Assembly: GCF_000003815.2 (NCBI RefSeq)
Contig: NC_049993.1
Span: forward strand, 10,348,134 to 10,412,133
Source: Branchiostoma floridae
Taxonomy: Eukaryota; Chordata; Leptocardii; Amphioxiformes; Branchiostomatidae
DNA length: 64,000 nt
Reading direction: 5' to 3'
In this document: piece by piece, positions 10,570 through 26,100 of the stretch
Position numbering within the stretch: position 1 is the stretch's first letter
Layout of the letters: the number at the start of each line of letters is the position of its first letter
Made by a program: the position numbers and the translations under genes
Notes under the pieces: model-generated
The model's input: only the letters and a program-made list of their open reading frames with translations
What the model was told of the DNA's origin: nothing
Databases searched by the model: none

Positions 10570-13231
10570 ATTTAGACAAAAATCTCTATATTTCCAAAAA
10601 CCTCCAACATTGCACCAAATGAAACTATTGGAGTCTGAACTGGAGTCTATGTTGAATTGAAATCTGACCATCCGGTACATTGCAAACAGAGAGAAACTTT
10701 CGATGCGATGGCACTTTCGTGATTAAAATCATCTATTTCTACGATTTTTATGGTAAAGTTTCGAAAAATATCATAGAGATTTTATGCATACTTTTCACAA
10801 GTTTCAATATCAAGTGCATCTATTTTCATTTTGCTGCAAATATGACATCGAAGCTGTTGAGCTCAGTCATCAGAATGACCATGGTTGATTGAGTAGTTCG
10901 GAAACCCCTTTCCCGTTGTTGATGTACAATGACTTGAAATGTTGCTTTGTTTTCATTCGAATTATCGATTTGAATATCTATGTGGAGCCTGTGAATAGTA
11001 GATTAATACTTAGCATTATATTTAGTTCAAAACTACCATACATGGATGAAAACTGAAACTTTATTACCAGATCTAACTACCCTAACATTGTATAGCACTC
11101 TAAAAATCTTGTTTTGCTGCACAAATAGCTTTTCTGTCCAATTCGGCCCACAATGACGTTTGCCCAAACAATTCAGGTTGGTGGCAATCAATCAGGCAAT
11201 CAATAAACCAAGCTTTGTGTGCTCTCGGGTCTCCAAAAGGTCACACAACACACTTTTGATACATCAGGTAGCGCTGCAACTAACATAGTTTCTACTGCAT
11301 AGTCAATCTCCCACGCAGTTGTTCCAACAGAACTGCATGTTCAGGAATCTATACATAACGTGGAAAGAAGCAATTAATAATGACATTTTTGTGACATCTG
11401 ACCTCATCTGAGCTATAGCAGCTTATCCCTACATGTACAGTGATAACTGGTGCCATAAACAAATAAAGTGGTCAATAAAAGTCTCATTGATCAAACAAGG
11501 CAGTTTCCAGTGGTAGATTCAGTAATGATTAACTTTTCTGTTGGTGTATTTGTTACTGTGGGCTTGCTTCTCGAGGACTTTTGGCTGGACTTTTTACAAC
11601 GTTCTTGGACAGATTATAAAACCACCAACTTAGCAAAGGTACTTTATTTATACCTTTTGTATGTGTATTACTGTTAAGGGTAACCATAAGGGGAATTTTC
11701 GAGGACTTTTTCCTTGGACTTTTTACGACGTCATTCGATAGGTTATAAAATCATCAACTGGGTAAAGGTACTTTCTTGGTAACCTTTCGGATGTGTAATA
11801 CTGTTGGGGGAACCCATAGGGGAAATTATGATGACCTCAATGGTTATAGGTCAGTTTCTTAAGTCTGATATAACCACATGCAGCTCACCAATTGTACAAT
11901 ACATGATTGGTAATGTGTACAGTTATAATTAGGTAACTTGGCTAGTTGCCATTGAAAAGAAAAAGTTTTGGTGAGTTCAAAACGTTTATGTACCCACATT
12001 TGATCGTGCATGGGGATCTTACTAAGTTTAGAAAATGATTTCCTGTGAAAACGTCCAGCGATAATGACAATAGGTGATCAGCAGGCCTACCAAGCTTTGA
12101 GTGATAATTACTAATTCTAATAGCGCCATACGAACAATCGTGAGACCTGTCTGAACATAGAAACACTTGATGAAGGAAAGGAAAGGGGCAGTAAATTTCT
12201 TCAACAATGGAAACAAGGAAGGCGCCATGAAGGGAGGACATGGTGAAAAAGATAGTGGATTCGACAAATACAAACATCATGGCCAGGTACGAGCAAAACA
12301 CAATTGTTTAGCGTTGGATGCATCTATAATGCCAAATATATATATAGTGCTATCCTTGTGAATAATGTGGCGAACTTTCTTGAAATGTTTGTGGACACTT
12401 TCGTTGCGTAAGAAAGGAAATACAAAGAAATAAAGAAATAAAAATAAATAAAACAAGGAAAATGTTATTATCTGTTTCTTTATTCTATTTCATTACTCAT
12501 TCATATCAATGAATACGTATTCAACAAATCAAAGAGACCAGCTCTTTGACACATTGTAGGAAGACACTGTTGAAGACATAATTCATTTTTGTCACAGTAG
12601 CCGCGACAATCACTTTTCTTCGACTTATCATAAGGATACAGCAGCAATATGTCAACTTCAACATTCATTTGGACGGTATAAGTTACGAAGCACCGTGCTA
12701 TGACTGGATACTGGGTGGTGCTACGAGTAACTTTGTAGTTGCTAGTCAGATTATCGCTGTTCCTTTTAGAATGCAATTTAAGTATCTTGATAGAGACATT
12801 AAGTAATTGTTACTTACATCCCCTTTACTCTCATTTGCATCTTGGCTTTCATACAAAGTTCCAGTTCTGTTTTAATCCATTATTTCTATTATTGTCGTTC
12901 TCAATAATGATTAAGCGGGAAACTGGATGAAGGGAACGGGAAGGGGGATGTACCAAACGTCTGCGGGAAAACGACGGGAAATATCGAATAGCGAAACGAG
13001 TCATTTGGACGAGTGACAGTATAAGTGAATCACGACACTAAGTATATCATCTGTGTCCAGTATTGTGTAATTGTTTCACCCATGTGACGTTTATGACTAG
13101 CCATATAATTGTCCTAAAGCTACATTTACAAAAAGAAAGTCTGTTTTTTGTGAGATCACAGTTGCCGGCAACTGGGGCTGAGAATCATAACAGATATTCT
13201 GTTGTAAGACGGTAGGAAAAGTCTGCAGTTT
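10570..13231. other. intergenic between cytokine and DUF229 genes
   Basis: No gene is supported. It contains the diverged tandem repeat at 11571-11827 and A/T-rich sequence. A 119-codon open frame at 11942-12301 (minus) looks like chance: no family resemblance and no splice partners. Confidence 0.5.
11571..11827. repeat. two diverged tandem copies of a ~128-bp unit
   Basis: Copy 1 starts at 11571 and copy 2 at 11699. Both run TCGAGGACTTTT, GGACTTTTTAC, a TTATAAAA core, AAAGGTACTTT, ATGTGTA, TACTGTT and end in a CCATA(A)GGGGAA motif. The copies are clearly diverged, so this is an old duplication. Confidence 0.7.
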
Positions 13232-16200
13232 TCACGGCTCTCCTGCTCCAAAGTGTTTACATACACAGTACTGTAAGATCACTCTTCTATCCCAGCATTC
13301 CTCGTATTTCCGGTACAGACTAAGTTGCTTGATCTGGAAAAAACATAGGAAAATTTACTAGAAACTGTTGTGTTTAATGATATGACATTAGAAAAAAACG
13401 TATGTCTATGCCATCGAATTTTGTCTTATTCTAAGCTAGAACTAGTATTAATTGCCAGAAAATTAAAAAAAAACATCGCTCTTACGCGTTATATTCTAAC
13501 AGGTACATGACTTGCAAACTACTCTCCAAGCAGCGTTTAGGCTCCTGCTTGTTTCGACTGGAGAAGAAAACTGGCAAAATAAAAAGCCCGATATCAAAAC
13601 GACGTCCAAAACAAGACGGGCTCTAACCTCTGCTTGGAGAGTACTTACAACCTACTGATTCTATTTTATCTGTTTATAAAGTTAACATGGAGCGTACCTG
13701 TTGTATATGAAAAGCGTCATCTATGACCAGTTCCCATAATGACGGCCCCTCCAGGGCTGTGAAGGTGATCTGGTATCTTCTCATGGCTGCCGACGAGCCG
13801 GGATTCCTCGTCTCAAAAACATGGAGGATCCGGTCAAAGGTCAGGTCCATACAGGACGTTTGCGCCGTGACTAGTCTGTTCAGTCTTCGTATTCTTGAAA
13901 GTGTTTCCTGGTTTAAGAAAGACAACGTACAAATTCAACGAAAGCTAAAAATCAGCTGACCTACAGAATACTTAGAGTTTAATATATACTATGTCAATGT
14001 GTATCGTCATTTATTTTATTGGAGTGTTTAAGAGTCCAAATATATTCAACTACGCTCCATCACATATTACGCCATTGTTTTCAAATTCAATAATGAATGA
14101 ATGAAGACCTTTATTGTACGTTTTTGCTTTCTGACAAGCTAAGTACAGGTCAAGGTGAGTAATAGTGAAGTACAGATTGTGTAGGGTGTGATACATGACT
14201 AATACATAGATTTTGGATAACAATCGCCTCCTCAAAGCAGAATTAGAAACAGGACCTAAGAAACGATCGTTATAACAATATGCACGCGTATTCAGGGTAG
14301 TGTTGATATGGTTACCATACTTACCGGTCTGTGCATGTTGTTAAGGTAATGTAGGGAGAACTTGGCCATTTCTGTGTGTCTCGCTGACCACTCTGTCTCT
14401 TCTAATTGCTGTAAAATGTTAAAACAAACACAAGTTACAGCAACACAGTCTGCCATATGAAATATTTATCAGTATAAATGTTGATTAATTAAGAAACGCC
14501 CCGTCATTTTAACCTTCTCTTCATAGAACCCTCTGTTGTCTCAAATAATAAGACTGATGGTTTTTAAGCTTTTGTTAACAGCGCTCCGTCCCTGAGGCGT
14601 CGCAAAAAAGGTAGGACAATGGATAAGGAAGTCTGTGGACACCAACTTTAATAGCAAATAATCAAGAACACCCACCCCTTCTGATGGAACCATTTGTACA
14701 TAGAAACAAGACACTCGTACCTTCATTAGGCCGCATGCGCAGGTCCATGTTGGCAGGCCTGCTTCCTCACACGTCCGGTTTCTGTGATAAGATTAAAAAC
14801 ATGTTTCATGCTATTTTATCGGGAAAAGCGGAATGTTTACAACCACTGACCTACTTAGAGTTATACACGATACGCACTTCTGCCAGTTGAAGTTTTGGTA
14901 TATGTTACTTGCCTTGTGAATTGGTGCGAGAGTAAAACTAGGTCTTTTGCACCAGATTATCCTGAAATAATCTGTCATGATTATTGATCAGTGTCAATAA
15001 CTTACTAGTATCTCAGAAGTTTAAAACAACAAGACATGCACATAAAAAGAGAGATATAGATAACATTAACGCTAATAAGGCTTGGCGTTATGGAAACTAA
15101 GTTAGAGGTATAACCACACGTACCTTGGTACAGTCTCAGTTAGTAAATTGATAGCAGTATCTGCCGTGTGCCCCTCTACACTGTCGAGATGAGGGTAATG
15201 TAGTAGGGACTTCATAGTCTTATGTAGGTCCAGATGAACCTGAAATAATGGAATACGACTGTCATTGAAAGGCTTTATACAACAGAATGCAGCGCCAGCA
15301 TTTGCCCTTGCGGCTGAATGAAAGACTGCAGTATACACAGAAAAAGTTACATAATTAGACAATAAAAGTGTGTTTTTCTTACAATATATTTTCTCTGGTT
15401 GGCGGCAAGATTTTTCAAGATGGTGGGCCTTTCTCTGAGCAGCCATGTTGGGAGAATGATTGACAGGAACGGCAGGAGAGTCTCGTAGTGCCCGCCCAGA
15501 TGGGACGCGAAGCGATGGTAGGACTTCCCGTGGTCACCGAACAGGAACTGAAACGTCATAGAATCATATTTTTGTAATCCAACTGTCGGTAGTATTATCA
15601 ATCGGTTCTTCCTAACTGCTCTATTTGTTTGCACTAGAAAAAATAATAACGAAAGCACCCCCGTCTATGTGCACCTTGGTACCGTCCGTCACAAGCATAT
15701 GACCTTACCCTGTCCTTGGTGCTGAATCCACTATCAGGGCAGGCAGTAGCATAATTATGCAATCTTATAAGCGCTTGAATTTTAGCCTTATGAAAAGAAC
15801 AAAATCGCTTACAACACAACACGCTTACATGTAGAAGACGGGCAGTTGAGATACACTAAGACAGAAGTTTGTACATTTCTGACGTTCATAAAACCTACCA
15901 CTACGAGGTTTGGGTCTTCACTCAGGGCATCTTGAAGAAGCGCCACCATGCGGTCGTCCAACTGATTGACAGACTCGGCGGAGTAGCCGTGGTGAGCGTT
16001 GAGGTCGAACGCTGCCCACTTGGCCGGATGGGGCATGCGCAGGAAGTCACGTGTGTAGTTCATGATGTACTCGTGTAACATGTGGTTTCCCTCGCAAAAA
16101 CCGGACAGGACGTTTGGACTCACCTATTAGATTAATGTAGCGTTTGACCAAGTACAGTACTTAAAGGTTGCACTATCGTTAACATAGATACCAACGTATG

Positions 16201-19200
16201 CAAGTATAACTATGAGCTCGAGCACAACACAAGTGCCTTATTACTGGTCCGTTTGAAGAAAATTTCCTACATAGGTTTCGTACGAAGTTTCCTACAAAAT
16301 TTCCTGACACTTCGACACAACTATCAGTTTGGGCAAAAACATATGCTAACAAGTATCAAACAGTGCGTGACAAACACATATTACAGTTGTAGCTAATGGC
16401 GAACTGACCTCCTCATTTTCCCGCTTGATCCATCCGTGTTCTTGGTGTGGCAAAACAGGGGGTCGGTAGTGACAGTCCTGTAGAGAGATTAACAATAACA
16501 GGCGTTCTTGAGACTGCCTTCGTTTACTCGATTGAAACATCGTGATAAGCGCAGTTATGTGGGTATCGTCTCTATCTGAAAAGGCTGAAATGTATTCTGT
16601 AAGAAATCCTCGGCTGTAAGATGACTCGTCTACGTACCACACATGGTGTTCTCGTGCCCATCAGTCCACCGCTGTTGTCAACACCATAACTGGTGACGTA
16701 ACCACGCCTGCCAGCGTACTCCCATATCCACTCATTTACCCTCTTGGCAAATCTGTGACAAATTAGATGATTGACAGATCATTTGTACGACAAAGACAAC
16801 ATCGTATTTCTGCGCAGATGACACTGATAGACAATTTCATTGACTATTTTCTTTCCGTGTCTTCATAACTTAATGTTCCTTTTCGGATGATGAAAGTGTA
16901 TGTCAAGGTTCAGTTGTTAAGTGATAAAGGCACGAAAAGGTGATGTGTGATAAATTCCTTGAGAATGTAGTCTTTATTGCAATATTTGTGGTTACGCCTG
17001 TTAGCTACCCTTGCTGGATTCTTACACTCTGTTCCGGACCTTCTCCTCGTCCACCTCGTCGTACAGCTGCCCTGCGTACAGCGGGGTCAAGTTCATCACG
17101 GTCGAACCGGAAATGGCGTTCAGTCGGTTGAAGAGAAAAGCATGATGGGAGAGTGGTCCGCCATTTTGCTCTGTAGATGTTTGGAACAACAGAATAGTAA
17201 AAGAAAGCTGGGGTTAACGTTTTATACGTTTTTTACGATCTTTAAATCACACATTTTGAGATTAACAACGTCTAAGTAGGCCTTTCTTTTATCTTAAGTT
17301 GCAATATTGCCAATATTCAGACCTTCTGAGGCGCCATTGTACAGTTTCCTGAGAAAGGCGGACGTTTTAGGGAGCCCGCACGGCCGGTGGAAGTGAGCAC
17401 GTGACACAGAATCCAGACTGATGGACAGTACAGACAGCGGCTTCCACGATGTCTCCTTCGTCTTGGTCTCCAGAAACTTCTCACGCTGGGACTCGTTTAT
17501 GTCGTCATCCGTCAGGAACTGCGTGTGATAGTTGTGTTGGTCATTTCCGCTGGGATAAAAGATAATAAAACAGACATAAAAGAAAGTTTGAGACAGATTC
17601 TATGAGCAGTGACACTTCTAAATTGTCTCAACTGCGTCAGAATCTTAATCGAAGGATCACAGACCTCAAACAATTTCAGAAATAAAATCCATTTTTGCAT
17701 ACTTTTGGTCCTTGCAGACGACATCGGCATAGCTTGTTTCCATGGCAACTGAGGTGGGTCCTTCATAGTAGTTCCACTGGGGATACTCCACGTACTGTCC
17801 ACTGGGGAGGGGGGCCTCATGTTCTCGCCTCTCCAGAAAGTTAACACGGAAAGTCCCTGGACAGTTCACGTGTATTGTTCTGTGAGGAAATTAAAAACAG
17901 TGTAATTGATTAAATTTTGTATAATTAAGTAAAGATGTTGTGTCTATTGTTTGATTAGCTCGAAAACCTAACCATCACTCAAGAAAAGAGAGGCCATGAG
18001 AGAAGTTTAAGAACGGTAACCAGAGAAACCAGCCCACCTGTTAATGAGTGTTGAGAATGTGGCGGTCATGTTACATCTCCACGTCACGTTTCGCCAACAC
18101 AGCTCATCCGGGGCCTTCAGGTCAGGTATGGCGCATGCGCTGTCGCTCTCAGGACCAACATCTGTTGAAAATAGACTGTCCTCTGCAGACTTGAGTTGAA
18201 ATAGAATATCGGCGTTGTTATTTTTCCAGATGCGAGTTTCCTCGTGTTTTTGCCAACTCTTCGTCGTTCCTTGGAAACTGGAGTCCTCAGAGACCGTTCC
18301 CTCTAGACTTGATGTGGGCTGTTTGTGCCAACTCCTGTGGTTCATAGGACGTCTGCCGCGCAGCCCCAGTGCCAAACCGTCATACAGTCTGCGGACAGGT
18401 GCTTCCTCCGTGGAATGAACTTCTGCAATATATGGATTGAAAAAGATGAAGGAAAAGATGGAAAGATTCAGCATACTTCAACACAAGGTTTCATCATGAA
18501 AATGAATGTATGATTTATTTTTGCCACAGAATATCATATGTAACGTTATGTCAAGATAAATTTTGAACAAAAATGCTTCACAAAATTTCTCTGCCGCCGT
18601 AGCTAAACGATATGTTGGAAGCTCGCAGGTCAGTTTGTCAAGGAATGGTTGCTACTGACGCCAAATAGCGAGGTTTGTTGTCTGTAAGGTGTTAATGTAT
18701 AAAACAATGTTCTTATCGACTTGTGAAATACGCATTTCCTAGTAACCCTGCCTTTGATTTCTAAGTGCCACACACGTTCAAACTTCCCACTTTCTTGAGA
18801 AAGAATTCTGCCTTCCTTGCTGTATAACCACCCTTCCTTGCAACCTTCAGCGTCTTTGTTTTACATTACTGACTAAACGCACCAGAGCCTTCTCGGCCCA
18901 CACATGTATCAATAGCACGGTTTGCCTTTCCTGACGTGCAGTATATCTCTGCGGACATAAACCAAGAGTAGGCGATTAGAGCACGCCAGAGAAATGCCAA
19001 GGAACCGCTTGCCAAAAACAACAGGGAACTGCTCTGATCGTTTCTTGAGCCGCCCCCACTCACTGAACCTGCCAGGACAGTTTACCAGCGCATGCGCTCT
19101 ACCTGCCGAATCTCTCGACATTTGCCATATGTCGGCAGGGGTCGCTTCTCCACGTCAAACGATCTAACAGAGTGCCATCTCTCACGTGTGTTTAGTGCTG

Positions 19201-22200
19201 CGGGCGCTTTTAAGTGACACAGACGCTCATGAACGCGATCAGAAATCACTAACAAAGCCGTCACAAGACCACAGTAGGCCACTATAAGGTCATAGTTGGT
19301 ACACATGTGAAGATGGATGTTGGCACATGGTAGTGGCGCAGTCACATTCGTTGTCCGATTTTTACGTTGTAGGATTTTATTTTGTAGGATATTTACGTTA
19401 ACGTTGTAGGATATTACGTTGTAGGATTTTCAGCAAATGCTTGACAGAATCATCACAAGAATATACGGCAATTTTGTCCGTCGCAAGTCAACTGAACTCC
19501 TGGACTCTATACAATATATTCACGACTGTCCTACGAATACCCCGCAGTTTGCTACTAAAACCCTCATTCGATGACGAATGACAACTGGCTCTTACAAGAG
19601 AAAAATAGAGATTGTTGTTGAACTACAGCAGGAAATTTCCCTTACAGAAGGACACATGCTTTTGCTAAGTTCCCCACTGTCAAGGTCTAGTACCAGGAGG
19701 AAACGTACAGTGTATTGTACAGACAACCCACATAACATTGACCTTTTCGTTTATTTATACAAACAGGCAAGGCCAACTTTAATTGTATTCCAAGACGCAG
19801 AAGAACGTTCAGAAGCTAAGCTAGACATCTAGTGATGCCACAGTACCACCCGCTAGTGTATAAACTACATGTACACATTAGCCAATCAAAATCTTAATGG
19901 AATCACTATTAACGTAAGCGGAAGCCGTATGTGTCAAATGCTGTATTGCGTAGTTGGGTGTGGTTGCATAGAGGGGCACTGGACGACACCTCAACATGTT
20001 CAAATTCTCTGCATTCATGCTGTCTGTACATGTGAGGATATGGGTTTGGGTGATCAAGTCTGACGCAAATTTACACTGCCCAGTTGTTCAGAACTACGGC
20101 GGTACCTTTCCAGCTGGATTTGTGGACAAAGACCAAAACCGTTTCCTTCACCAATATGATTGACGTGTAGAAAAGCCAAATCCCCTTGAAGCTGTTGCCA
20201 ACACAGCTCTAATACTCACACAAACCTTTCCTCCCCCACGCTCTGCTCATTCTAGGTCTTGGCGTGCCGCCTCGGCACAAGGTAGATGAAAAATGGACTT
20301 GGCAGAGGTTTTTGTGCATATCCTTGTTAGAGTTTACTGGGTCATTCTAACCCTATCAATTATCTATTTTAAAGTTTTTGTACTGGACTTGCTCTCTTCA
20401 CACCACATCCGGTGCTACATTCTGTTTCTTACTTGAGTATTTTCCAAGTTGGGACTTTGACGTGAACACTCCATCCCCTCCCACAATCTTATCAGTGTAT
20501 ATGTTAATAAAATAATAGGGATACATTGTATTTATGGTGTCCTTTTTGCTCACTTTGCGATCGCACCGTTATAGAAACTCTAGTTCACCCTTATCCCCGG
20601 GGCAACCTATATCCGTTGTTTTAATACAGGGCATTTCAGGATACCAAGTTGACAGACAGAACATATATTGCAACTGAAAATACTGCAGCTTGAAACCACC
20701 TTGCGTCGACATGATATCCCTAAATGCCCTGTTTTTTAAAACAACAGATATAGGTTGCCCTGCGGATAAAGGTGAACAAGCGTTACATAAAATTGGTGCG
20801 ATTTTACGTTTCGGTTAGGACAGTCCACAGCATTTTTCCACAATATCACTCCGCGGATAGGAATGTCCCGTCGCCCCAACACACTCAAGACCCTAAACAC
20901 ACCGCCAAGAAATACTTTCCGCTGACAAATTGTCCCCTCTTGTCTTGGCTTGAAGTAATCATGAAGACAAATTTGTTCCACTCTAATTTGTCTGAGCGAC
21001 AGCAAATATTTGCCGGTGCCATCTTGTCAAATAGCACATTCCGTGGGCTCGGAGACCATTGTCTGAAGTTCCTGTGTCTTGCAAAATGTAGCAGAAGAAT
21101 ACATGAGATAGAATTCTTGTTAAAGGTCACTTTCTTAATCTCGAAGTTAGCCTGTTTACTGTATGTACGAGACTATCATTCTTTCATTTATTTATAAGGT
21201 GCCAATTCATCAACAGAGTGACCCAGTAATGGGGATAAGAAATAACGTTAACGTTAATTTCTATGTATTTGACGCATATAGTCTCCAAGACATGCTCCTT
21301 AGGAATGCTTTTTTTCATGACATGTCTACTTTGCTGAAGTAACGTCCGCGCCAACAAAAGCCTGACTTCCAGTCTTGATGCTTCGCGTAGCCAGTCGGAC
21401 GTGTCAGTGTAAATGTCAGCCGACCCATTCATTACTGAGATCATCACTCATTTCCTACACAGGACCCCTGCTTCCAACATAGCAGTGGGTGTATTTGTAA
21501 CGGATGGGTGTTCGGTGTATTCAATAAAAGAACATTCTGAGAACACTTAGTCCACTTAGTCCCCTCCTGCTTTGAGAGTCAAATCCTGACAAGACCCAAG
21601 GTAGAATCTCCCGGGTGTAATTTGGCGCAGACGGGGGGCAACGGTTGAGCGAGTTTTATCGTCCTAAAGACTTCCGAAATGTCACATTCTCACCCTAACC
21701 CACAGAGAGCGTGCGGAGATAAATGCACACACGGTGAAGGCTTGTCCCACAGTTCCCAATATCCGTACCTGCTGGAGTCTTGACTTTCAGATCACTATGT
21801 AGGCCGAGACTGTAGCTGACGGAAGTGTTCAAGGGCCAAACATTACATGGGAACAGCTGAAGATATGTGAATGGCGGAATGAATGAATGAACGGACGAAC
21901 GAATTAATGAATGAACTAGAGTTCGGCGACCTCATACCTCCATGAAAATTTAGAGCTTTCGTAAATTTCAGGCAATTGACCAACACATCAACATAATTCA
22001 TGCATGGTGTTGTTCATCATTGACTAACGTACACATGTCACAATTATAAAATTCCCATTATTGATCATAAAGCAGTTTTGAATTTTTACATAAATTATGC
22101 AAATAAGTTCCTCATTACCATATTTGGTATCTGCTTATATTCCACCTATCATAATTAACATGTGTTACGTGTATTGAGGTCCAGTTATTGAAAACAATGG

Positions 22201-23140
22201 AACTATACAATTTCCTCATTAATTATGCAAGTTAAGTCCTCATTTGCATAGCATGCATATTATTGTGACCATCTTTGCCTAAGCTACCTGCATGCCTAAA
22301 ATGCAGGCAATCCGTCGTTCCTTTCGGCAGTTATCCGCTTTGGAGTGTCTTGACAAAAACGCCCCTGCAGTTCCACAATTAAATGTCAGGGGACTGAAAC
22401 TTGCCCCACATTTTTATGTCGCTAAAAGCTATCTACCACTTAAATGTCACGACCATATCACGTCAGTGACAAGAGATACATTGAAAAAACTGATAGAATA
22501 TTCTCATTAATTATGCAAATGTATTCCTGATTTGCATAATTAGTATTTTATCTTGTACAACATTGTCTAAGGTACCTACATACCAAAAATCATGAAAATC
22601 CGTTGTTCCCTTCTTGAGTTATCCTCGTCAGAAGTTTTTGACAAAAATGCCCCTGCTATCCCCAAACTAGACGCTAGGGGGCCCAAACTTATGTCATTTC
22701 TTCCTGAGCACAAGAGCTATCTAACACTTAAAAATCGTGACCATAGCGTGTTCAGAACACCGAGATAGCAAAACCGGAAGTTGCGCTGCAGCACCAAGGG
22801 GAGTTGCTAGGGAGCCCAAAATCTAATCATTTCCAGCTTTCGTCACACACTACCAACACACCAAGTATGAAACCAATCCACCCAGCCGTTCTTGAGTTAT
22901 CTTGTTTACACACACACAAACACACAGACACACAAACGCGGGGTAAAATATAACCTCCATGACATTTCATGGAGGTAATAATTATTTTGTACATGCGTCA
23001 CAGCGTAGGAGAAGGCTGAATTACGCATCACTTACAGGCTTGACGTAAAAAGTATTATAATAGTATAGTAGACATGGCAAGTGTAGGTACGTGCGCAAAC
23101 GTGCGCGCGCGTGTTTGTGTGTGTGTACAGTGTGTGTACG

Positions 23141-23171
<31 letters not shown>

Positions 23172-26100
23172 TCTGTCTGTCCGTGCTTCTGTGTATGGTG
23201 TAAAGTGAGTTTCTATTGTTACACAGGAACCGCGGAAAGTGTGTGATGTCCTGTGTTTTCTTTATTGACTTCTTAAGAAATAGTTTCCTGTAGTCTCTAG
23301 TATAGTTTTGTACGATTATACTAGGATAAGAAACAACGGACGGATATATTACCTTTGGACCCATAGCTCAGGGCTATTGGCTAGAGTCCAGGATGTCTGA
23401 GTATGTGATAAATCTGGGCGCGAACAGAAAGCTGTCTGTCTTCCAAAATCTTTTAAATTGCTGACCCTCCAGCAACCTGTTTCAGATTGTAGAAGATCCG
23501 TTATCAATTTTATAAGTGTCGTGAACTGGTTTCTCCCACATCTGGCTGTCCAGTCAGCTGTCTTTATATCTGTATCACTGCACTCCCAACAAGACCAGAA
23601 GGGACAACATGGAGAGAACGGTAAAAATGAGCAGTTCTTCCCAGCTATCTTTTCGGAAATTCCGGTTCGAAAGGCCATGTGTACAACCTGGCTTCATAGC
23701 CTTCACCCGGCCTTCCTACGAGGGTGCAGGGATCGTACAATTCGGGAAAAAAGCCCGGGAAATTGGCTGGGGGGGGGGGGGCAGTCCACGCTTAGGTTTA
23801 TTATTCTCCCTAGCCCTATAATAGCTAGCGTAGTCAGTCTGGTATAGACTACTCACTCAGGCTTCAGGCTGTGCCAGCTTCTTACTCTTAGACAGAAGAT
23901 TTTACAGCCGGTACAACATGCTGGGACAAGTGACGAGGTGCCAGGCACAGTATGTGACGGTGTCCCCCGCGACAGGCGTCGTAAGTTAGTGGGATTTCCT
24001 TACAGTGACTCGGTTCCTGTGTTGGGTTTCTTGAAAATTCCTTATCGGACACAAGTCTTACTGAGTTGAACACGGGATGCTCTCCGCTTCTACATTTTTG
24101 TATTCCCTATCTCATATACGATCAAGCATGTGTAACAGCCCATTTCCATATCACTTTCAGAACAGAAAGGCTCTACATACGTAATAAGCTATAGTATAGA
24201 GTCAAAGACTTCATCGAATATGACCCACTACTCAAGCCTCCGCAAATAAAGTTTTAAAGCAGATGTAGGAAAGTACTGCTGTACAGTTAGTTGCAGCTAC
24301 GCTTCCTTCAAATATCAGCTTGATTAGACGAACTTTCTAGCTTGAAGCCAGACAAGTGCTACCGTTTATGTATAACTGGCACCATATGTACATTGGTCTA
24401 CTAGCACTAGTCACGAAAGCGAACTGATCTTGTAAATGATACTTTAGCCTTAAAACCGTTTAAATCTTCATCTGACACTACCCGCCTTCGTGTCGGTACT
24501 TTGTTCTTCTTGATTAATCCGTTTTAAAAGAGTCCGGTAAAAAGACTTAGTCTCAAAACTGGCGAAGTCCCCATGTTGAAGTCCTTACCTTTGTGGAGTG
24601 TCACCTTCAAGTAAGCACTTTTAAGGGATGAAGAGTTAGGTTACAGAAATAGTCTGCATGTGCTCTGGACCTGACAAAAATAAAATAAAAATGGCAAGAA
24701 AGAGTGGACAAAGAAAGGATTAACGTAATTCTTCTCAATCTGACAATGGTGACGATTTGGTACGGATCAGTAAAGACAGTCGGAATTCTTGCTGAAGGTG
24801 GCGGATGGTTTCACATAGTCACGCACAGTAGGGGGGAGGCCTCGTATTTACGACCCCCTTCACTAAAGAGGAGGTCAGAAAATGAAAGTATGCTTTGAAA
24901 ACTTAATAAATAAATCTTCAAACACTTTTTCTTCAGAAATGTTTTTATGCGCCACATTGAAAATCTTATATTATATTTAATTAATTTCAATTTTAAAGTT
25001 TCATTGCTTTAAATATCTTAAGGTCAATTACTTCAGCACGGATTCTATGTGCCTTAAAAGAGCATAGGATAAGGATACCATCCGACGTTGGATTTTAAAG
25101 GGAAGGCTGTAAATCCTGAGAAATTGACGGATAATTAGTGTAAGTGCCACCGTGGGACTTAGAGACCTAAAGAGACGTGTCTTCTAATATCCCGACATGA
25201 GACACATGGATCGTATTCTGCACGACAGAGGTGATGTTACTTTAAGAGCAGATAAGGCCCGTGGGAGTGTACAGGTTACGGCCAAGTGCACACCTTAATG
25301 AAACCCAGCTCCGTCTTAAGGGAGAACACATTCGGCTTCTACGATGAGGTCTGACTCGGGCCACTTAACTCATCTACATGTTCTTGATATTGCAAATGAT
25401 ATATACCATTCGTAAACGGAAAAATCTGCTCTAATTACACTGAGACACTTACTTCCTGTGTCATACACTGCTTGACGTTACGAGAGTCAGTTTTTCTCAC
25501 AGAATAGTTTTCTGGTGAAGTTTTGGCGTTAGTCCAAGTCTGATTGTGAAAGAGAAGTACAGCGGAAGTCACTATGTTACATCTATGCTAATGAGGAAGG
25601 CAGATCGATCTGCACCTGTAATTCACTACCTCTACTTGAAGAAAAGAATAAACAAACTTTGCAAAAACAAACAAATAAACAGGTATCTCGATAATGAACA
25701 CTGCAGCTTTCACGTGACAAATATGGTTAACTTGTACGTAATCTGTCCTTCAATATACAATATTATTTTATTACACAGACATATCATGCCATTTTTTTCA
25801 TAACTATTACAATCAGAAGCATTGGCGGATACGTAATGGCTAACAGACAGAACTACAGATAGAGGTTTGTTTAACGGAGTCTAAATCACAAGAGAGGACG
25901 GGCAGCAGACAGCATGTCACACATCCGTGCGTCTGCGGTTAGACTAGAACGTGCTGGGAACTTAACATGTTAATCCACACTTTGTTTAGCCTGCATCTAT
26001 CGGTACAGATCACTGATAGGGGTTCACGTTGCGCTGATAAAGTCACAGGTACGGGTCCGTCTTCAAAGTGCTGTGAACCAGATGGGTTGGGGAAATACAA

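Noticed and set aside
11942-12301. 119-codon minus-strand open frame
   Set aside because: Its composition is like random AT-rich sequence with many Phe and Leu, and it has no family resemblance.
20772-21197. 141-codon plus-strand open frame
   Set aside because: It begins inside the arm of a MITE and lies within the DUF229 intron; overlapping frames on both strands are equally open.
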